Source of the DNA: Prosthecobacter gellanilyticus
Lineage (GTDB): Bacteria > Verrucomicrobiota > Verrucomicrobiia > Verrucomicrobiales > Verrucomicrobiaceae
NCBI RefSeq assembly: GCF_007992435.1
Contig: NZ_BKAG01000012.1
Location: 1 to 64,000 of the forward strand
DNA length: 64,000 nt
Reading direction: 5' to 3'
Below, piece by piece: positions 34,201 through 49,200 of the stretch. Position numbers and translations under genes: made by a program. Positions within the stretch are counted from its first letter, which is position 1; each line of letters begins with the position of its first letter. The notes beneath the pieces are model-generated. The model was not told where the DNA came from, searched no databases, and saw only the letters and a program-made list of their open reading frames with translations.

Positions 34201-37200
34201 AGCATTCGGACTGCGCTGCAAGGCCTGCTGACATGCCCACGTGATGCGCTGGGCCGCATCGCCTTTGGAATCAGTCAGAACACGTGCTGCAAAGGCGCGA
34301 GCAGCTTCGACATAGCTGGGATCATTGAGCAGCACGAGAGCCTGCTGCGGGATGTTGGAGCGGTTGCGTTCGGCGGTGCATTCCTCACGGCTCGGCGCAT
34401 CAAAGGCGAGCATGGCCGGATGCGTGAAGCTGCGCTGCCACCAGGTGTACATGCCACGGCGATACAGGCTCTCGCCGCTGTCGTTCTGCCACTCACGGGT
34501 GGGGAAGTTCAGGTTCTCCCAATACTTCTCGGGCTGGTAAGGCTTCACACTTGGACCACCGATCTTTTGCACCAGAAGACCGGCCACGGCGAGCGCATTG
34601 TCACGCACAAGCTCGGCCTCAAGACGGAAGGCGCTCTGGCGTGCGCATTCGCGATTGTAAGGATCAGCCGCTGTGAGCTCCTTCGTGGAGGTGGAGACCT
34701 GCTTGTAGGTATCGCTGGTAACGATAACGCGGACCATGTGCTGGAGATCCCAGCCGCTATCCATGAACTCGCAGGCAAGCCAGTCGAGCAAGGCAGGATT
34801 CACGGGAGGTTCACCTTGGGCACCGAGATCATCCAGCACCTTGCTCAGGCCAGTGCCGAAGAACTGCTTCCACAAACGGTTCATTACCGTGCGTGCCGTC
34901 AGAGGATTGTCTTTGGAGACGAGCCACTGAGCGAGGTCAAGGCGTGTGAGATCACGACCTTCGATCTTGGTCTTGGGGAGATAGCCGGGCAGAGATGCTT
35001 TCACGATCTCGCCGCTTTCATCCATCCAGTTGCCACGCGGGAGGATGCGCACGGTGCGCTTGTTGGGGTCGCTGACCGATACGATGCATTTGGGGGCACT
35101 GGTTTCGAAGTCTGCCTTCTCCTTCTCGGCGCTGGAGACCTTCATGCGGAGTTCATTCAACTCGGGAGCGATCTGCTTGTAAGCATTCGCTAGCTTCTGC
35201 TGCTGGGCAGCATCCCGCTTGTCAGGAGCAACCTGGAGGGCTTCGACGATGTCGTTGGCTGGAAGGGCTGCGCCGGGAGCACGAATAGGCTTCGGAACGG
35301 TGGTGGCATTGAGACGGATGTTGGCCATCTCATGGTTCTCGCCCCAACCAAAAGTAAGTCTGACGGTGAGAGTCTGTTCTGCCTCGGTGACGGCTTCGGC
35401 GAGTTCGAGGTAGAGAGATTGATCGGCGCCGGTGCCTCCCTGAACTGCCCAGCCATTCTCCTTCTTGTCCGAGATGCCATCGATGGCGTCAGCCGCCTTG
35501 AATCCCCCTTGTTCAAAGGTGGCGCTGGCATGAGAAACTTTGAGGGCTTTGCCTTCAGACTGTTTTTTGTCGCCGATCGTCAAGGCTGCCTCGCTGAGCA
35601 CAAAGTTGCCATTCGAGGCGAGGCCGATGCCTGGAGACTTGTCCTTGAGCGCATCAATCCGGATGCCAGTGGTGCCTTGGGGCAGCTTGGCCGTGATGAC
35701 ATAGGTGTCCGTGCCGTCGTTCTGCTTGCGCTCATTGCGCTTGGCATCAATGGCTCCGCGGACAATGCCGTCTTTGCCAGCTTTGAGGCCGATGTTCTTC
35801 TTCGTGGATGCTGCAGAGAGCGGTTTCAGAGGCTTCCAGGAGCTGTTCGCCGTGATGGCCTCCAGGGCTTGTTTTTCCCAGGTGATTTGAGCTGACGCAA
35901 GATCGGGACGTGGCTTGGCAAACTCAGACTGAAGGGCGGCGAGCCGCTTTGTCAGATCCGCCTGCCGTTTCTCCCCTTCCCCATCCAGCACCATGATGCC
36001 GGCCTCACGACGACCGATGATAGGCTCTTTAATATCCGCGAAGAAGGCGCCTAACGAATAGAAGTCACGCGTGGTGATGGGATCAAACTTGTGATCGTGG
36101 CACTGGGCGCAGCCGGTGGTCTGGCCCATCCAGGCATTGCCAACGGCGCGCACGCGGTCCGTGAGCATGCGCTGCTCGTAGTCCTTGGCCTGGGCTCCGC
36201 CTTCCTCCGTGGTGAGAATGAGTCGGTTGAATGCTGAGCCCACTTTCGTCTCTTGATTCGCGCCGGGCATGAGATCGCCCGCGATCTGCTCGATAGTGAA
36301 TCGATCAAAGGGTTTGTTGGTGTTGAAGGACTTGATGACGTAGTCACGGTAAGGCCAGACGTTGTGCGCGTTGTCGCTATGGTAGCCGATGGTGTCAGCA
36401 AAGCGCACCACATCCAGCCAGCCGATGGCCATGCGCTCGCCATAGTGCGGGTTCTTCAGCACGCGGCTGACCATCTGCGCATAGGCATCCGGTGTGGCGT
36501 CCTTTTCGAAGGCGGCGACCTCCTCCGGTGTCGGTGGCAGGCCTAACAAGTCGAAGTACACGCGACGGATCAGGATGCGCTTGTCTGCCTGGGGCGAGGG
36601 CTTGAGGCCGATCTCGGCGAGGCGTTTCTGCACCAGGACGTCGACACCGTTTTTGCCTGCAGGAATGCTGGCTTTGGCGGGCTTTTCATAGGCCCAGTGC
36701 TGCTGGTAACCCGCGCCTTGTTCGATCCACTTTTTCAGGATGTCCTTCTGCCGCTGCGTGAGTTTCTTGTGCGAATCCAGAGGCGGCATGAGATCATCTT
36801 CATCATCCGTGATGATGCGCGCGATCACCTCACTCTCCTGAACCTTGCCAGGAACCAGGGCCTTTGCCGCAACGGCCTCATCACGCATGTCCAGACGCAG
36901 ATCAGCCTCACGATGCTTTGGATCTGGTCCGTGGCAGTAGAAGCAGTTGTCAGAAAGGATGGGCCGCACATCTCGATTGAACTCGATCCTGGCTGGCACC
37001 GGTGGTTCGGCGGCGACAGCTTGGGCGCTGAGAGTGACGAGAAGCAGCAAAGGGCGGTTCATGCGAGGTGGTAACAACGAAAGATAGTACGTTCACACCG
37101 CCCTCCACTTGCGTGACAGACATGGCGGATCGCCGCATGATCATGGGGGATTCCAACCCGGTCCGTCAGGCCTTGGCTTCCAGTTGGGGCATCGCCTCCT

Positions 37201-40200
37201 GCATGCGGCGGAGGACATAGTAGATGGTCTGGCTGCGCAGACGCACCAGTTCCGCCCCGACAATGCGTGGGACAAAGTCTGGCTTCACGGCCAAAATCTC
37301 CGCGGGTGTGCAGCCAGCCAGTCCACGGCAGAGAATGGCGGTCATGGCACGGGTCAGGGTCTGGACCTTCGGGCCGAGCTCGATGGAAAAATACACTCGG
37401 CCGCCATCATCCCGCCGAACAAACACGCCTACCGTGTCCGAGCATTCTTGATCCTTGCGAATGTCAGACCATTCGTAGTCCTGGTCGTGCTTCCTTTGGT
37501 AGGCGGCGGCAGTGTCCGCCATGTCGATCAGGTTCTCACGCCGCTCCGGCTCCGGCAGGTGCTCGAAGAAGTCGATGATCTCTTGAAGGGCGGCGGGCAA
37601 CATGAATGAGTTGACTGAATGGCACGAAGTGGCGAGCTGGGACAAGGGGAAAGGTGGAGATGATGAGCGAAAGCAGTGGTGGAGCGCGATAGGTGGGCGC
37701 TGAGCCCAATAGGGCGTGGCTCTCCTATGCGTGTCATTCTTTTTACACTCCCCGGAAGTGCGTTGCCTTGACCTCCTCAGGCATTTCCCGCTAGCCTAAT
37801 AATCCCATGAAAAAACTCCTCCTCATCCCCGCTCTCGCCCTCCTTAGCTTCCAGGCCGCTTTGGCCGACTGGGTGGTCGTTCAGAAAGTCGTCACTGACG
37901 GCGCAGAATCCACCATGACCCTCAAGGCCAAGGGCGACAAGTCACGCATGGACATCGGTGACAAAATGAGCCTCATGCTCGATACCGCCAGCGGAGACAC
38001 CAGCATGTTCATGCATGAGCAGAAGATGATGATGAAGATCAGCCCGGAAAGCCTGAAGGCCATGATGGCCATGGCTGCCCAGTCTCTCGGTGGTGAGCCT
38101 GCAGCCAAGCCAGTGGCCACGGACAAGACCGAAAAAGTCGGCGAGAACGAGTGCACGATCTACACTTGGTCTGGCAAGATCGGCAATGGCAAGTTCTGGG
38201 TGGCCAAGGACTTCCCGGATGCCAAGGCGCTGAATGAACTGCAGGACAAGATGATGAAGGCCATCGGCAATCCCATGGCATCCATCGTCCCTCAGAACAG
38301 CGATTTTCCCGGCATGGTCGTGAAGTCTGAGATGGAAGTCATGGGCAAGAAGAGCGTGTCCGAACTCGTCTCCGCCAAGCAGGAGCCTGTGACCGACGAC
38401 ACCTTCAAGGCTCCTGAAGGCTACCAGGAAATGAAGATGCCAGCTCTTCCTGGCAAATAAGCAGCTCCTGAGGCATACCCCGTAAGGACTCGAACCTTGA
38501 ACGATAGATCCGCAGTCTGTTGTTCAAGGTTCTTTTATGTCCACATTTCCACATCTGAAGAGTGAGTGAAACAGAGCTGAACCACCCCGGCGGCTCCCAA
38601 AGTTCACAGAAGCTTTGAAGTTTGTGAAAATCAGCTTGCGAGAACCCACCGCCCACAGCACTATCGCGGCCCGTTGCCCCGACCAGCAGCGGCGTGAAAG
38701 CGAAAAAAGGACAGGTGCCAGAGTGGTCGATCGGGTACGCCTGGAAAGCGTATGAACGGTAAAACGTTCCGAGGGTTCGAATCCCTCCCTGTCCGCCATT
38801 CTTCGCCCAGGATAAAAGGTAAGGAATGAACTCCGGAGTTCAAAGAGCAAAGGATGAAAAGCATCTTGGTCGCCTAGCTTCGAATGGCACGCCCATGATG
38901 CTCCGGAAAATGACTCGGCCTCGGAGGAATCGATCATCAGTTTTTTGGTGGAAAACCAAGGCATTGAGGTGTTCGTGGAATGAGGGAGACGGTCCAGCAA
39001 AGCCGCCTCCGCCACATCAAAGAGCCCATGACAAATCCCACCTCCTCAGTCCTTACCCTCGAACGAAAGTATGCAGCGGTCTTGTTCGACATGGATGGAA
39101 CCTTGGTGGATTCACGGGCGGTGGTGGACCGTGTGATGCGCAGGTGGGCGGCAAAGCATGGTTTTGATGCGTCGCGGATCCTGGCGGTGTCGCATGGGCG
39201 TAGAACGATCGATTCAGTGACTGAATTCGCGGTTCCCGGCATGGACATTGAAGCCGAGACCCAAGAAATTGAAGACCAGGAGGTGGCTGACACGGAAGGC
39301 ATCATTGCCATGCCTGGTGCAGCTGAGATTCTGGCGAGGCTCGGAGATCGATGGGCCGTGGTCACCTCGGCAGGCCGTGAACTCGCGAGGAGACGGCTGA
39401 CCGCCGCCGGTCTGCCCATCCCTGACGTGCTGGTCACAGCGGAAGACGTGGCGATTGGCAAACCTGATCCGGCTGGATATCTCCTGGCCGCCAGCCGCCT
39501 GGGGGTGCCCCCTGACCAATGCCTTGTCTTTGAAGATGCGCCTGCAGGCCTGGAAGCCGGCCGGAGGGCTGGTTGCGATGTGGTCGCCAATCTGGGTGCC
39601 GTTCTACACCCTTTTGAGCCGGGCTGTGCCTCCATCACCCACTATGCACAGATTTGCTTTGAGCTTGCCGAGGAGAAGTTGTGATTCCCTGCCGAGGAGG
39701 GGGCACCCAGGTATCCTCCCAACTGAAATGCTCTCATTCCTAGCCCGGTTCCAAACTGAACAAAACATTCCACTTCTTGTTCGGAACATGATAGGCACTA
39801 TATTAGTCTAACACATGACCGTTCCTTTTGATCTCCTGCCGGGTTTGACCGCCACGGTGGATGATGTCGCTTACGACCCCACCCGCCCTGCCCCGCCGGA
39901 CCGTCCGCATCCGTTCGTCTACCATGTGTCTATCCACAATGGTTCGGAGGAGACGGTGAACATTTTTGGCCGCAAATGGATCGTGCGGGACACGGATGGT
40001 GACACGCTAGTGGTCGAGGGAGACGGAGTCGTGGGCCAGTTTCCGAAGCTCGAGCCCGGGCAGACCTTCAGCTACAACTCCTACCATGTGATCAAGGCCG
40101 AGAGCACGGCTACTGGATCGTTTTTTGGAACGACCACGCAGGGGCGGCCGGTATTTGTGCGCATACCGCGCTTCGAGATGCACCCACCGATGCTGGCGTA

Positions 40201-43200
40201 GTCTGGGACGTATTCGCGGCGGCGGAATGACGAAGCCCGAATGACGAATATTTGAAGCAAAAAAGCCCGAGATTGTGCACCTCGGGCTTTTTTATTTGCG
40301 GCTGGCTCTGAAACTTAGTTCACGAAGCTGATTTTGCCGACCTGTCCGGCTGCCATGGCGGCGTGCTGGGCATCTGTGCAGGCGCTGTCGATGGGCGCGT
40401 CCGGGGCGGCATCGCTTGGAGTCAGCAGATTGTTTTCGATCATGTAGCGCTCCACTTCCTCGCCGCTGATATCGGCGAGCATGACGTCATTGACGAGAAC
40501 ACAGGGGCTGAGGGGCTGGCCGCTCTTCTGCTCCATTTCCCAGCGGAAAGCGGGGTTCTTGATGATGTCCTTCTCTTCGAAAGGCAGGTCATACTTGCGG
40601 AAGATGGCGCGCACGCCTTCGCTCCAGCCGCAGTAGGTTTTGAGGTAGGCGGTGATTTTGGGTTGGCTCATAGGAAGGATCTGTTTGGAAATCGATGAAG
40701 TTACGTCACCACTCAGCGGATGGTCGTGGTGGAAGATGGCCATTCATGCTTGGCAGGAGTCAGCCGCTGACTCAATGCTCCACAGATCTGGCAGAATCAA
40801 CAAGATGTGAGGAGGTCAGGGAAGCTTTTGCAGGCCTATGCTGCCGCTTTCAGGGTTCAGATCCCCCGCCTGGTTGCTCAGAAAATGCCCCCAGCCTCCC
40901 CGGTTAGTGCCCTTGGACAGCAGCACCCCGCTGAAGGGGACGGCTCTCTTTGCGGGGCCGGTAGAAGAGGGAACGAAGGTGCCGCTGATCATGCCCGTGG
41001 CAGTCAGCAGAGTGAGGCTCCACGTGGTGTCTTTGGGATTGAGCTTGAGGTATTTGTTTCCCTCCAGGTTGAAGGGGATGCTCATCTCCTCTGCCAGCTT
41101 GCCTCCGGTCACCAGAAGCCGGGTATTTCCTGCCTGGGCGGGCGAGCCCAAGCCGAGGGTCGCTCCCACCGTCAGGGTGCTGTCATAGAGAGCCCCCACG
41201 GCTCCCAGGGCGATGCCTTCGGGCCATCCTGAGCAGTATGCTTGGGTGACCGTCGCCTTGCTTTGGGCCGCCGGACGGAACCAGCGCATGTCCTGACTGC
41301 TGACATCACTGTCTGCCTGGGTCTCGTCAAAAATAAGCGTTCCCGTCAGGCTGCCCTTCTTGGTGGTGCCTCCGGGAGTGGCGAGCATGATAAACAAGTC
41401 CATCTCGTCCCCGCTGGCCAGATAGCCTGAAGCGGTCACTTTCGTTCCTTCAGCCAGACCGACCGCCAGATTCAAAGTGCCGTTGCTGAGGAGCGTCAGC
41501 CCTGCCTGACCTGTGCCCTGCGGACAGGCTGTGTTTGCCATGTCCGGAGTCTGGGGCACGGCAGGCAAGGCGAGGGTGTAGTAACCTTTCACCCCTTTGC
41601 TGTCCAGCAGACCACGGCGGACCGGGAGGCTGGCCGAATAGAGCGGAGGCCGCGCCCGCCCGGTGCTTCGGGATGTGTCTGGCCCGGTGACGGTCATGGC
41701 CAGTTCGTTTGCATCCCAGGTCATCGCCAGTTCCCGGCCTGCAAAGGGCAGTTGTGAAGTCATGATGGTGCCTGATCTGAACCAGACGGATCCATCTCCA
41801 TACAGGGAGCCGGTGAAGGTGGTGACAAGCCCGTCCATCGAAATCTTGCCACTCAGGCTGCCCGTGGTGGGCACCAAAGTGGCGGCTAAATAACCCACTG
41901 TGCTATTGCCGGGCGCTGTCGTCTCATCTGGCTGAAGCAAGCCCTGGAACTGAGGCCTCGTCCGAAAGGCAGCGAAGCCAGGCTGACCAAAGGGATTGGT
42001 GACGAAGGTGGCCGTCAATGCCGGCACATCGTGGTCAGGCATGGTGAAGGCGACTGTGCTGCCGCGCACCTGCGCGCCAGCGGGCACTCCCTGCCAGTGA
42101 CTGAAGACATGGCCCGTCTTGACCGCAGCAGTCACGATCACCGCCGCCCCAGGCTGGATGGCGAAAAACTGCCCCTCAATCCCCTGCTTGAGTTTGGTCA
42201 CACTTTTGGTTGGCGTGCCGATCAATGTGAGGATTCCAGCCGTGTCTGGCAAGCTCGTCCGCAAGGCTGGCACCTCCCGATGGAGAATGACGAGGGGACG
42301 TTCCACTCCAGCCACTCCGCTTCCCTCCTGAGTGATGAAATGCCGCGTGCTGAAGATGCCATTAGTAAAAGTGATCGCTGCGGAACGGCGGGCCGGAAGG
42401 TCATTGGGGGCCACTGTGTACTGCAGGATTTGATTGCCGGATTGGTTAGGTGGACTGGTGATCGTGATCCAATCGCTGCCCGGACTGATGCTCCACGACC
42501 AGTCACCGATGGCGGTCAATGCACAACTGCGCAAACCTCCCTGGGCCATCACGCTTCGGCTGGCCGGGTAGGTGGTGAATGGCTGCGAGTTGCTCAAGGT
42601 CACGCTATGCTCCGCGCCCGCTGCAATGGAGGTCACGCCCTTCAAGCCTGTGGGAACTCTCGTCTGTCCTGCCAAGTTCGAACCCCAGGCCACCACGGTG
42701 CCGTCATTCTTCAAGGCGAGGGTGTGATTCTGTCCACAGGCGATCTCCATGATGCCGTCGAGATTTGGCTGCGTCATCTCGGCGCCCCATTGGGCGATCG
42801 TGCCATCCACCTTCAAGGCAACGGCATGAGATTCACCCATGGCTATGGCGATCACGTCCCGGAGATTTGCGGGCACCTCCGTCAGTCTGCTGTTGTCACC
42901 CCAGGCCACCACAGTGCCATCTCTTTTCAAAGCCAAGGAGTTCCCTGAACCGGCTGCGATGGCGACGACATCTGAAAGGCCCTCTGGCATCGGGATTTCC
43001 TGGCCCCATTGAACGACGGTTCCGTCTCTCTTGAGCGCCAGACTGTGGCGGGTGCCTGTGGCAATGGCCATGACTTCATTGAGATCAGCGGGAACATTCG
43101 TCTGGCCGGCAGTGTCCTCCCCCCACGCCATGACGGTGCCATCGGCCTTGAGCGCCAGGCAGTGGCTTTCGCCAGCATCAATGGCAATGACGCCAGTGAG

Positions 43201-46200
43201 TCCCTGGGGAATCTCAAGACCTGACAACCAAACACCATCCCCCCAGGCAACCACCGTGCCGTTGGCCTTGAGTGCCAGGGTGAATTGACGTCCGCCGGAG
43301 ATCGCCACGATCCCTCCCAATCCGTCAGGCATGCTTGCCTGGGCGCGGCCGCCATCCCCCCAGGCAGTCACCCTTCCCCACTCCCATCTGCCTCCTATCA
43401 CCATGGCATCCTGAATGATCGTATGAACCTTGGTCAAACTGCCGCTGGCCACTTTGAGTGTGGCCAGGCGAGGCCATGAGGTGAAATTTGGCAGAACCGT
43501 GAAGGTGAAAGTCTGATCACCGTTTTGATGGCTGGCTTCCTGGCTGATCAGCCAGGGTGCATTTTCATCAAGGCTCCAATTCCATCCACTGAGCGAGGAC
43601 ACTTCAAAACTTCGCTCGCCTCCCGTGATGCCGAAATGTTGGTTAGCCGAACTGAGGTCCAGAAGGGTGGCATGCGAGCGGCGGAGCTTGTAGGTTCCCA
43701 GCGAACCATAGCGGCTGTATCCCGTGGGTGGATCGTTGGTTGGGCTGCCCTCGCCCTGGGCGGTGACTTTTAAAAAGTAGTCTCCAGGTGCCAGGCGAAT
43801 GCTGATGTTGCTGCTGAGATCACCTGCTGGACTCGACTGCTCCACGAGGGAGTCGGAGCTATCATACAGCTCCAGACTGGTATTCAGATTGGGTTTGTCG
43901 GCGCTTGGCGCGCAAGCGACGGTGAAAATGCCGCCGACGCTGTGGAAGCGGAAGAAGTCCACATCGTTCTCCTGATGGACCAGTCCTTCTTCCTCAAAGG
44001 TGCCCGTCATGCTGAGGTCCAAAAACCTGGCCGTTGCCTTGGTGTTTCCGATGTCATCGGAAGCGTAGCCGAACCTGTTGGCGGTGCGCGCGATCAAAGC
44101 CACGTCATCCTCGTTATTATCAGCACCGAGATACTCCCCGCGTGACCACTGTGTCAGTGCCTTGCCAAAAGGGGATCCCATCAAAGGCCCCCAGCTTGTG
44201 ATGCCGCTGCCATGTCCCGTGTAGTAGGCGTAGGCGGGCTCGTTCCTCGTGGCCTCAATGCCATCATGACTGAGGCCCAGCGTGTGTCCGAGCTCATGGG
44301 TGATCGTCAGCGCCATGTCAGAAACGGTATAGTCATTGAACGACCAGCATGAGATGGTGGCTGAGAACGAAATTCCGGCGCTGGAGAAACTGTTTCGATA
44401 AGCGACGCCGCCTGAGCCGGGGTTTGCGGTTCTTGTGGGTGTGATGATGCATCTCATGCGTCTGCCCGCCAGCGCGCCCGAGTATCGACTGGCGTCCGTG
44501 GTCACCGACACGTTGAACGGTCGAAAGTTTTCAGAGACCATGCTCCAAACACGTCTGATCTGGTCCTGAGTGATCGGACTGCCTGCGATCGTTGCTGGCG
44601 CTGCCAGGATGGTGTTGCCGCCCGCCCACAGCGCATCCGTCACGGCCTCGCCATCGAAATCAAGATAGAGGACTTCCGTGGCGGACGGACGGCTGTCCAG
44701 CAGGGGGACAGCAATGGAAGCGGGGGTGGCAGCGCTGTCGCTTCCTGAATCCATCTCCTGGCTCTCTGCCGGCATGTTTTGACAGATGACGGTATCGATC
44801 GGCTTCTCCTGCAAAAGCAAACGTCCGGCTTCGTCTTGCTGGATCAAGAGAGCACGCCGCTCGTCTGGGAGCAGGATCATGGCAGAGATTTCAGCACCCT
44901 TTCGGAACAGACTGAAATAGTGGCCGGGCCTGTCAGCCAACTGGCCGGCAATGCTCAAGCGGCCCGTGGTGGACTCCATTTCACGATAGGTGATCTTTCC
45001 CGAAATCCAGCCACCTTCAGGAACTGGAAAACTTAAGCTCGTGCCCTTTTGCAGCAGCGCCTCAGAGCGGATGGAGGCGGGATCGATCAGACTGGAACTC
45101 GTCACCACCTGGTCACCCCATGGAACGGGATCGTCTGGGAACGGAGACTTCACGACCACCGGATGGGTGAGTCGAGAAATGAGCCGGAAGGCGGGAACGG
45201 GGGGCTCGATCCGTTGTGCGAGTTTGGTCTTGGTGACTTGGTGCCGTTCTGCAAGCGCTGTCTGCTTCTCATTCGCGCTTAGTTCGGGTTTGAGTGATGA
45301 AGTGTCGGAAAGACTGCCCTCGCTGTAGGTCGTCTGCCGGGACGGCTGGCGAATCGAGTCAGAGGGAGCTTTCTGGTCATTCCAAACAGACACGGTGACC
45401 CCCACGAGCAGCGTCGTCAAAGCCATGAGCAATGAGGGAGACCGACGGGGTTTCATGGAAGGTCAGAATGAGGCCAATCACCTAAGACTCAGGCGATTTA
45501 AGCAATTTTGCCTCAAACGATCAAGACAATCTGGAGGAGGGGCGGATGCTGTTGCCGGATCCCCTTTCTGAGAAGGTGAGACATGCCCAACAAAAAAACG
45601 GCTGCCTCACGGAGAGGCAGCCGTTTTTCATGAGACTTTCAGAAGATCAAACCAGGGCGGCGATGCGGCGGCAGACTTCCTCCACATTCGCGCGGCTGTT
45701 GAAGGCACTGATGCGGAAGTAGCCCTCGCCAGCGCTGCCGAAGCCGCTGCCAGGAGTGATGACCACATTTGCCTCATTGAGCATCTTGTCGAACATCTGC
45801 CAGCTGGTGATGCCGTTCGGGCAGCCGACCCAGACGTAAGGGGCGTTCACACCGCCGTAGACGGACAGACCGGCCTTTTTGCAGGCTTCCACCAGGAGGG
45901 CGGCATTGCCCATGTAGTGCTCGATCAGGGTCGCGACCTGCTTCTTGCCTTCGGGACTGTAGACGGCCTCGGCACCGCGCTGCACGATGTAGCTGGTGCC
46001 GTTGAACTTGGTGCTGTGACGACGGCTCCAGAGCGGATGGATGGCCTGCTTGCCACCGGCCTTGGTCTTGCCCATGAGGCCCTTTGGAATGACCACGATG
46101 CCGCAGCGCACGCCGGTGAAGCCGCCGTTCTTGGAGAAGCTGCGGAACTCGATGGCGCAGTCGCGGGCACCTTCGATCTCATAGATGGAGCGTGGCAGCT

Positions 46201-49200
46201 CGGGATCACGGATGAAGGCCTCGTAGGCCGCGTCGTAAAGGAGGGTGGTGCCGTTGGCCAGGGCATACTTCACCCAGGCCTCAAGCTGGGCGCGTGTGGC
46301 CACTGCGCCGGTCGGATTGTTCGGGTAGCAGAGATAGGCCAGATCCACGGGCTCGTTCGGGATGTCTGGCACGAAGCCGTTGGCAGGATTGCACTTCAGG
46401 TAGTGCAGGCCGGCATAGGCGCCGCTTTCATCCGCATCACCGGTGTTTCCGGCCATGACGTTAGTGTCGACATACACGGGATACACCGGATCGGTGATGG
46501 CGATCTTGTTGCCTGCGCCGAAGATGTCCAGGATGTTGCCAGTATCGCACTTGCTGCCATCGGAGATGAAGATCTCGTCCGCTTCGATCTGAATGCCACG
46601 GGCCTTGAAATCGTGCTCGGCCACGGCATTGCGCAGGAAGTCATAACCTTGCTCCGGGCCGTAACCACGGAAGGTGGAGCGGTCACCCATCTCATCCACC
46701 GCCTTGTGCATGGCATCACGCACGGCCTGAGGAAGGGCCTCGGTCACATCGCCAATGCCACAGCGGATCAGGCGCTTGGCGGCCTCAGCATTGGCCTCGG
46801 TGAAGGCTTTCACGCGGCGGGCGATTTCGGGGAAGAGGTAACCAGCTTTGAGCTTGTTGTAGTTTTCGTTGATGTAGGCCATGACGGGAAAAAGGCCGCC
46901 ACAGTGGCGAGGCAGCCGGGGGATGCAAGCGCCCGTGACTGCCCGCCGACCTGCTTTTCGTGGACTTCGGAGCATAAAAAAGCCGGGAGGGAAAATCCCT
47001 CCCGGCCGTGGTTCTTGATCTCTGCCGGCAGGATCAGAACTTAATGCTGGCGGTGAGTGCGGCGGAGCGTCCGGGGCCAGGGATGAAGTGGCCGGTGCTG
47101 CCGCTGGTCTCGATGTAGCGCTGATCCGCGAGGTTGTAGATGTTCAGACGCAGGCTGATGTGGTCGTTGATCCGGTAAGAGACCATGGCGTCCATCGTCC
47201 AGAAATCTGGCACCACGCGGGTGGTATTGGTGGAGGAACCGATCACCTCACCCATGTATTGGAATCCGAAACCAACCTGCAGTGGCTCGATGATGTTGTA
47301 GGTGGTCCAGAGGTTGAAGGTGTAATCAGGAGTGCTCGGCAGTGCCGCGCCGTTTTCGATGGCGTTGGACGAGTCCTTGATCTTGCTGTCCAGGTGGGCA
47401 GCTCCGGCGAAGATCTGCCAGTTTTTGGTGATCTGTCCGGACGCACCAATCTCGACGCCATCCACCACGAAATCACCCGCCAGGCTGGTGATGCCGGCAA
47501 AGGTGGTGCGGGCATTGGTCTTCTCAGTGCGGAAAAGGGCGGCCGAAAGAGACAGACGCTCCTTGAGCAAGTCCCACTTCGTGCCCAGCTCATAGCTGCG
47601 ACTTTCCTCAGGGTCCAGCTGGGCGCTGGTGAGGTTCGTCGGAGTATTCAGCCCCAAGCCACCAGGCGTGGTACCATCGACCGTGGCATTGAAGGAGGTG
47701 CCGTAGCCGAAGTAGATACTGCCGTATTCCACGGGCTTGTAGATGATGGCGGCTTTCCAACTGAACAGATCATCCGTGTTGGTGGGGCCTTCGGACGATC
47801 CACCGAAGAAGTCACCGGTGCCGCGTCCGCGTGCCTCGGCCTCAATGTGGTCGTAGCGAAGACCACCGCTGAGCTGCCAATGATCACCGATGGAGATGGT
47901 GTCGAAGACATAAGCGGAAACCGTGTCCAGGTGGGCTTCAGCAGCACCCGGCAATTGTGTCCGGTTGTCACGGCCGGCGTTAGTCTGCCCGTTGGGGAGA
48001 GGCAGATCCACATCCGGATCGAAGATGTTGGTGAAGGAAGTGATGCCCGCACGTGTGGCCAGGAGCTGGCGCTCAGCCATGAACTCGAAACCCGTCACCA
48101 GATCATGCTTGAGAGCGCCGGTCTTGAAGTCTGCCGTGATCAGGGTCTGGTTCGTGAAGAACTCGTTCGTGATCTGACGGCGCTGCTCTTCACGAGACAG
48201 AGTACCATCGTAGTTGACCGCACCTCCCGGAGTCTGGTCGCGGAAACGTGGTGCGGTCAGCAAGCTGTTGGTGTGCACGCGCGAGTAGCGGGTGGTATTG
48301 CGAATGTGCAGGTGATCGGAGAAATCATGCTCGATGATCGCCGTGATCATGTCGCCCTGAGTCTTCTGGAAATCGACATCTTCGCGGCCGTAGAAGTTGT
48401 CGTAATCGACAGGTGCAGGGCTGTTGCGATGATTCCCAAGGCTGCTTGCGGCACCAATGAAATTCCCGGTGAGCGGGATCCATGGGATGCCGAAATCAGG
48501 GATGTTGTCTTCCTCGATGCGCTGATAGTTCAAGGTAAAGCGCGTGTCTGTGCCAAGGCCGAAAGCGAGCGAGGCTGCAAGGCCGTAGCGCTTCTGCTGG
48601 ACCACATCGCGGCCGGCGACTTCAGACTCGTGATACATGCCATTGAGACGGATCGCACTGTGGTCACTCAGCTTCTCATTCACGTCAAAGGTGCCGCGGA
48701 CGAGATCATTCGTGCCACCGGAGACCGTGTTAAAGTTGAAGGAATCCAGCGTCGCCATTTTCGTGGCGAGGTTGATCGAGCCACCCGTGGTGCCGCGGCC
48801 GGTCGTGGTGGAGGCTGGGCCTTTGGCGACCTCCACCTGCTCAAGGTTGAAGGGATCGCGGTTATAGGTTCCGAGATCACGGATGCCATCGACAAACCAG
48901 TCACTGCGGGAACTGAAGCCACGGATGGCGAGGTTGTCACCGGTGCCAGCACCGCTCACACCTTCACCTGCCTGCATGGAGATGCCTGGGGTGTTTTTCA
49001 ACACGTCACGAAGGCTGAAGGCTCCACGGTCTTCGATCACGGATTTCGGGATCACGGTGATCACCTGCGGGATGTTGCGCACCGGCTCCGTGAACTTGGG
49101 CGACTGCACGCGCTGTGGATTGTAGACGTCCTTGCGGCCCTCCACGATGATCTCATTGATCTCCGTGGTGTTCTCGGTCTTCTTCTGATCAGGGACGGGA